A stretch of DNA of 64,000 bases. It comes from Echinometra lucunter. Lineage: Eukaryota > Echinodermata > Echinoidea > Camarodonta > Echinometridae. Location: contig CM057151.1 in assembly GCA_029962745.1 (NCBI GenBank), positions 32,422,964 through 32,486,963 of the forward strand, given 5' to 3'. A program made the translations under genes and the position numbers. A model generated the notes under the pieces. That model was given only the letters and a program-made list of their open reading frames with translations. It did not search any database and was not told where the DNA came from. This document shows, piece by piece, positions 51,901 through 60,000 of the stretch. Position 1 is the first letter of the stretch. Each line of letters begins with the position of its first letter.

Positions 51901-54900
51901 CATGATAAAGTAAATTTATAAAGACGATGCACAAAGCAATAATTACAAAATCCATAAGCACATATTAAGGCACGAAGTAATTTGAGCAAGAAGGGTGTCA
52001 GTGAACAGAGAAATAATACTTACAAATCTTCTTCATCTCCAAGTCCTAACCTTCCATCTTTCCCCTTGCCCCAAGCATAGATCTCTCATCTACTCCTACC
52101 ACTACTACATGCTCAGGTCCACAGGAGATGCTTGTTACCATCCACACTGCAACACAAACAAAGTCATACTAAAACTGCATAATCAACACAAAAATGTCAA
52201 AGTGAATCACTGACCAACAGTGCCATTAAGCAAAATTCTTCTTCAGAGAAATAAACTTATGTAATCCCATGAAATCTTAAAATAAATTTTAAATGAAATT
52301 AGAGTTATACATTGTATGGCTGATATGCCAATGATATTCCCCTGTTCATTAATCTTGACTTAAAAATATCTTCTGTGGTTTGCAATCAAATGGTGGACTA
52401 AGTTAAACCAGGTTTAGCTTATCTCTATATTCTGTAATTCATTTCTATAACAAAATGGATTAAACATGAAGAACCTTATCATGAAATGAAAATGAAATAT
52501 TATTTCTTGACATGATAAATATTCTAGTAAAGCGACGAGGAGGTTTGACAGTTCATATTTCATAGATCAGTAGACCAACTCTACCGACTTGGTCTGCATT
52601 CAATCCTTCACTCAAATTAGTATGCTTTTATCAACTGCAATAACTGGTTCTATGATAGCATGAGATATACATCTTTATTACTCATCCTGTGTACTTGGTT
52701 AATGATTAACCTCGTCCTGCGTTTTGAATACGGGTATGGCAAAATTAAGTGATTGCACTTTCAGAAGTGAGCCCTCTAGAAGTCATCGCATGTTGATGCC
52801 GCTATCAATGCACTGTGTTGGCGGCCGGAGCTCCTCACATGAGCTCAGAGCATGAAGAGGGCAGCAAATTTGCTTTGAATGATCCTGCCTAGTTGCATTA
52901 TCGGAGTAGAGTAGACAACAATTTTATGCTCCAAATTTAACATTTCGAGCATGCTGATGGCAGAAGGACCAAGCATATTGAAAGGCCCAATCCTAAACAA
53001 TGTGTTGGTAAAGTGAAATTCTAATTTTCTTCCTTATAAAGTTGATTTTTTTTAATCAGGTCAGATTACGTTGAATTGATTGAATAGGCTTGGCGGTTCC
53101 AGCCTACCAGTGCATCTTTATATGGAGGGCCATCATCATAAGAGATGCTAGTGAACTAACCTGAGTAAAGTCTCAATGAGGCGTGGTCTGGAGGCACTGT
53201 GGTAATCTCCATGCCCTAGACACCCTGAAGAACCATCTCCACATGTCATTACAATACCATTATCACTGCCAAACACACTGAATCCTGCTCCACATGCAAC
53301 TCTATAGATCAGAAAAAAGAAGAAAAAGCATAAGAAGATAAAGCAAGATTAGGATAAAAAAAGGGGATCAGAAGGGTCAATCCCCCTTTTTACTCGCCTG
53401 TTTGAGATCTTTGGTAGAATGGAAAAACAAAAACAAAAACAAAAACCAACTGACGACCATGGAGTGGCAGAATATTTGACAAACAAGTTTTTCTTTTAGA
53501 ATAAACTGTTTATCCACTAGTGATCCAGTGAACACATACATGTATAAAGGAAAACAGCTGTGTTACACACCGAGGTATTTTAAATATGAGGAAGCTATTT
53601 AAGTCAAGTCTTACAACTTGTTGTAGATGTACGAAGGCACAAGGCTTGAAAGAGCAGGTTCTAGGTGGCTTGTAAATAATAATGAATTGATCATAGCATT
53701 TTTAATTCATTTTTTATTCATTTTTTTGAATTTTGTAAGTTTTATATGCTTTTTACTCTGAGGCCACCATCGATATCAAGCAAATTGCTCATGATGACGG
53801 TCTCTTGCGTTTACAAATTCTGTTAATTGTAAAATGTTAATTTACCATATATACTTTCTGTGTATTTTGAAGTAAATTGTTTATGACTTATGTGTTTATA
53901 TGTATATGTATATGTATATATTTTTCTGTAATGATTGATTCTTTTGCATTATGTTATTGAACGATGAATGCAGAAATACAGTTCAAACAAATAGAAAAAC
54001 TTGTTGGGAGTGTTATTATCCAGGCAGAACAATTATTAATAAGATACTTTGGATGGTAAGCAAGAAAACCTAGAGGTGCTTTAAACATCTGCAATAATAT
54101 TCAAAAGGACTATATTACAGATTTACAAGGACTTCCATTTTTAAAAAAAATGTATGAATGCACCAAATCAGTACATGGAGTCATATATTCTTTGCAAGAC
54201 CATTAGTATTTTGATGGGAACAGAAAGCTTACCTTGTAATGGATTTTCCTTTGAGAGCTTCAACTGAGGTGGGTACCTTCCTAGGGTCAAGATCACCATG
54301 ACCTAGCTGACCTTTGCTCCCTTCACCCCAGCTGTAAACAACCCTCTCATAGGTCACAAGGGAAATGTGAGAACTACTGACTGCAACCTGTATGGGCAGA
54401 ACATGTATAAATGAATCAAGCCTGTATGGGTTCTTTGAAAGTAAATGAAGAAAAAAATTAATAATTGAAAATTAAGGCAAAACAAACAAAAATACATATA
54501 TGCAACATAACAATAATTTCTTGTGTGCAGGTATGACAGCTAGACACTATCACAAACACATGCCTTAGAAATAAATAATATGCTGAAAACACCTTACCAT
54601 ATCAATCAATGTTCTTGAAAAAGGACATGCTTATAAATTTTGGAGAAAGAAAACCTATGGAAAGTCGAATTGAAAAGATAATCTATGTTGCCATGACAAT
54701 ATATGTACTTTTTGGGAAGTGAACTTGGCAAGATGATTTATGTCACCATGACAACATGTATTTTTTTAGAAGTTGACTTGCAAGAAAATGTATTTCACCA
54801 TGACATAATTTTCTTGGTAAGTCGACTTGGTAAGATAATTCAATTCGCCATGACAACATTTTAACTTTTGGTGAAGAAAACTTGGCAAGATAATGTCGAC

Positions 54901-57006
54901 ATGATATCGATATCAAGTCAACTTGACAAGATAAAATATCTTGTCATGTCGTCAAGTGGAATGGCACTTTAACACTTCCGCAAAAACCCCAAAGGGATGG
55001 CCTATTTCTATTTTCTTACAGCTGCATGTAAAAATTCTACTCACCTGTCTAATCTTGAGTATAGAAGGAAGCTCAATCTTAAAAGGGATTGGTGGGATTC
55101 CAGGAAGAGATGTATCAATTTGATATAGCACAGACCTAGAAAAGAAGAGAAACAATTTTCAAGTGAATAATATGGTCATTATTACTCCAAGGTTGATCAT
55201 ATCCATTTAAAAAATGTGCGTGACTATTGTCACATAAAAAATTGATAGTTGAACAGAAATAACAACACTCTGGACAAAAAGGGTTACAAGGAGAAGAATA
55301 AAAACTGGACATTTTGAAATCTTCAAAAAGAAGCAAAGATATATTCATTGAAAAGTGATGTACTATATAACCCTAATGTGAATCCTTTACTTCACCAGAA
55401 ATGTCAAGCACATGATATTTCTAACAAATTGCAATCTCCAGAGCTACAAAGGCATCAACTTTATCACATAACATATACATGATTTAATCATCTAGCTCCC
55501 AGCAGACAATATCAACCAATAGCATCTATCAAAAAGATGCACCATTTAATGGGCTCCTTCACTTTCTTAGCAGAATGCTCCCTTCTAGACATATTTATGT
55601 TTACCAGTAATGCACTGTCATTCTTTACTGTCATCCTGTGTCTGCCATTGAATTTACACAGATATGCTTCCAACATGAGTCAATACAAATTCTAAACAAT
55701 ACATTCTGTACTCTTAGGAACATACAGTACCTTGTTCTCTTCCTATGTGCACTGTCTGTAGAGGCAGCCAGCTCATCATCCACATCTGTTGTGGGGTCCA
55801 TGAACTTTCCCATGAGCATGGGGATGTGGTTGAAGTGTAGAGCATTGGCAGAAGGTCTGTATTCGGGTTCTCTTTGAAGCATGTCTTGTACCAAGGACTT
55901 GAACTCTTGGGTGAAGTTTCCCTTTACAGGGGTAAACTGACCCTGCAATGGGAGATAGTGAATATTTAAAAACAATCTTGGTAATTATTTACAACATGGA
56001 TTTTTATTACACAATATAAACCAAAAGAAGAAAGGAAAACATTGCTATCACCCACTAGCATAACAATGGATTCTTTCCATGACTCTCCTATAGGTCAATT
56101 CTACAATGACACAAGATTCATATTCTACAAATCTTGTACTTTCTGGGAAATTTATTCATACTTTAAATACATCATTCAAGTTTGGTTACTGATAAGCTTA
56201 TGTCCTAAGCCCCTAGCTCCATAAGACATGAGTGTTTCATTGCTATTAAAAGGTATCAGATCCATACCAAATCACTGTATTCTAATCCTTGAATGGACAA
56301 TTTATAAGACACAAAACAACAAAATATTACAAAATAAACTTTATAAAACTGGATTGATACGCAGGCCTGTTGATATGCATTACATCTGTAGAAAATCTAA
56401 ATTCTACAAAGAAGTACATCATGCAATACAGGACTTCTCTCCTGAATTCTCTGTCATTATTTATGCCTCATGTTCCTGACAGCCCAAAACGTTGTTGTCC
56501 CAATAGTGATATTTCTATTACTGTTCCACCAGACACAAAGACATAAAGACATCCTACCTTCATGATCTTATTGACAAGTGCTGGTAGGTTGGTTCCTTCA
56601 AAGGTCTTCTGTCTGCAAGCCATTTCATACAGGATACACCCCAGAGCCCAAATATCAGATTTATCATTGTATGGCTTCCCCTCACACTGTCAAGGACAAA
56701 CCACACATAGACAAACTTTTAGATGAGGACATAAGCATTATTGCATACAAATCTAACAGAGAAAATAGGCCTTCTGACCCATATCGGCAGTGTCTCCTTT
56801 TAGTAACACTTTTGTAGTACCGGTATCTTTAAATCAAGAATGATAGGAATAACACTATATATACAAGCAGAAAGAGCGAAAATCAAAGAAAAAATAATAT
56901 TTCTTTTTTTTTTCTTCTGTAATTTATGATAACTGTAATCATATATACAATGTATATTTTGCGATTTCGTTTTGATTCTTAATAAAACATATAAATATAC
57001 CGGTAC

Positions 57007-57043
<37 letters not shown>

Positions 57044-60000
57044 AGAGTGATGATCTCCTCCAATCTGCGCGGGAAATAGATGTTAAACGATGATTATGAT
57101 GATGATGATGGTGATGATGAAGCACAGCTTTAATCAAGACTAAAAAATGGCAACATTATTTACAGTACCAATTGCCTTTCTGGAACCATTTTGTATCAAA
57201 CCGATGGGAATGAGAGAATTCAGTACTCAGTGGATTAAAAGATTTGACTCACTATTTCTGGTGAGATGTAGTAAGGTGTACCCAGCACAGTGTTTGCTCC
57301 TTGATTGTTAGATGATAACACCTTGGAGATACCAAAGTCACCTATCTTTACCACACCCTCCTTAGTGAGAAAGATGTTGGCCGTCTTCAGATCTCTATAA
57401 TAACACAATAAGAGACATGATTTTCAAATAATCTAATTAAATTTGATTTATTTTGACATCAAAAATAGTTTGTAACATGTCAATATAGTATTACCACAAG
57501 TGCTTCTGAAAATACAGCGATCAATTATGTAAGTAAGATGTATGCTTTCAGGGGGGTGTAACATAAAACATACAATCAATCTTACGATTGATATCAATCG
57601 TAAGTCTATGGCAAACCATGTACTACAGAGATACAATTGATTGTAAGATTGATTGTATCTCTTTATGTTACACCTCCCTAAAAATACAAACTAATCACCT
57701 CTCAAGAAAAATATCAACACATATGAACGAAGAAAAATATGTCAAGTATACCGACAAAGCATTGAAAAACAAGAAGTAAATATTTCTTTTACACTGTACT
57801 TGTATATTCACTAAACCCTGAGAAGATGTAATTGTTTTCAATGGTCACGTCAATAATAAAATAGTAGTGAATACAGGTAATGTTCATACTTTCCACTAAC
57901 ATAGTATGGGTAGCATAAGGTACCAAGTAATGAAGCTTTTTCTGTGTTGTAGTTTGACAGTATACTATATCTTTCAAAAAAGTGTGCCCATTCTACTTGA
58001 AGAGACATGATAAATGCATGCTTAATAAAAATCATAACATCCTACTGAACTAATATTATATATACAGTTCTAAAAAGATATAAGTTCACTTGAAGATTTT
58101 TATAACTATATGGAAAAGTATTACAAAAACAAATAAGAAATGGTACAAACAAAAATGTATCATTCAGTGATATCTATAGAGAATTAAAAAATGAAGATCA
58201 AATCCAAAGGCTCTGTAACCTAACCTATATGTTATCATGCATGCCAAACAGCTCTGGAAATGGTTTATCTCACCTGTGTAGAATCTTGTGATCATGAACA
58301 TGTCTGATACCAGATACCATCTGTTGAAACATGCCAAGAATCTCTCTCTCCTCCATCTCACTCTTACCCTGGTTACTTGCCAAGTACTGCGCCAAAGTCC
58401 TGTCAATGAAGTCAACATCAGGCGTATTCACACACAAGCGGAATTGAAATTTGAATCGTGATTCAAATCGCGATCAAAATTCAAATTTTATTGCAACCAT
58501 TCAAATGCAAGATTAAAATCTGGATTGTGATTCTAATTTCGATTTTTTTTTTACCATTCACAGACACGAGGAAGGAAAGCCCACAAACTTTTCCACTTAA
58601 ACTTCTTACTTACCGCGAGTTCGATTGCGATTAGAATCGTGATTACTAGTGAGATTATTCTGTCCACACACAAAATAAAATCGAAATTCTAAATGCAATT
58701 AGAAAACCAATTTTTGAATTTCACTTTTTACCTTGTGTGTGAATGCCCCGATTGTTTTTTCTTTTCTGTCTTTATTCAAAATCTTTTGAACGATTACACA
58801 ATCAAGGAACAAAAAGTGACAAACACTGTAAATTTACATTCAGGTTGAGATAAAGGCAAGCTGTATCTAGAGATAAGGAATTCAAATCTTACACATGCTG
58901 TTAAAAAATCCAAAATCAAATTTTCTTGAAATGAAAGCTTACTCTTTCCATGAGCAATTTTGTATTCTACATCATGTTTCATTTTAACAAAATGTTGAAA
59001 TGCTTCAAAGACAAGTGAGGAAATAAACATTCTTGTAAAAATGCTTTCATGACTCCCAATCATACCAAATTATATTGCCTTTTTGCTAATATTGAAAACA
59101 AGACAATTTCTTTATCAATACAATACCAAGAATACAAAAACAGAATGGCAAAAAGGCAAAAAATGGATTGGTACCATGTAAATTATACTTGTGACCAAAG
59201 CAGTTCTCAAATGTTGCCTTTGTTGACCACTGCCTCTTTAGAATAGCCTACCCTGTATCAACTAACTTTTTGAAAGTTATATTAATTGCAAATACAATTT
59301 TTTTTTTGCACCACTCTCTGCTGCAAAACAAGCATTAATAAACAAGGAAATACTTAACAGATTTTACAGAAGAACAAAAAAGTGTGTAATTTGATAGCTT
59401 ACCCTCCATCTGCATATTCCATTTCAATCATGAGAGTACCCTCTTCTTCAAAGCTGTCATAGTAACTAATGATGTTGGGATGATCTAGCATACTCAATAC
59501 TCGGATCTAATAAGATAATGAAAATAATTTGCAGAGACTTAATAATTCAGTCATCTAGATAAATAGCAGCAATGTTTTCATTTTTATTTGGGGGGGGGGG
59601 TCAGCAGGGGTATAAAAAAACACAAAGTATGACAGCACATCCTATTGCTAAAAAATCATAAAAACAAGGGCAATGCAAAGCAACTCAATGAACTGTGAAC
59701 TTTGACCTTTGACCTACATATTAAAAAATCAAACTTAGGTTATATCTTCATACCATGTACCTTCTTACCAAATTTCATTAAAATCTGTCATACATTACCA
59801 AAGTTACTGAACGGAAACCTCATTTTCGGACATATAGTAGCTATTTCCGCATATCCAATGGGCTATGAACTTTGACCTACATACTACCTTCACATCAAAT
59901 TTCATTAAAATCTGTCAAACATTACTAAATTATCAAACAGAAACCAGTGTTGTTACGGACGTACAGACGGACAGAAGGATGGACAGATGGCAGCGTTACG

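Larger units (their letters stand above)
43902..57512. repeat. Right copy of 13.6-kb direct duplication (contig start after gap)
   Basis: The block begins with sequence equal to 29,774 onward and ends where the left copy meets the gap. Indels are frequent in its left half (broken exons 13-16 and 18) and rare in its right part, where exons 7-12 are intact. The quality gradient mirrors that of the left copy. Confidence 0.95.

Noticed and set aside
30838..57394. Two tandem NEK paralogues
   Set aside because: The introns are as similar as the exons, differences are mostly indels concentrated at the gap, and neither block has its own 5' or 3' exons.
58164..58418. 84-codon minus-strand open frame over exon 6
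   Set aside because: The true coding frame (TLAQYL...HKILH) is another one that fits both splice phases and the kinase family.
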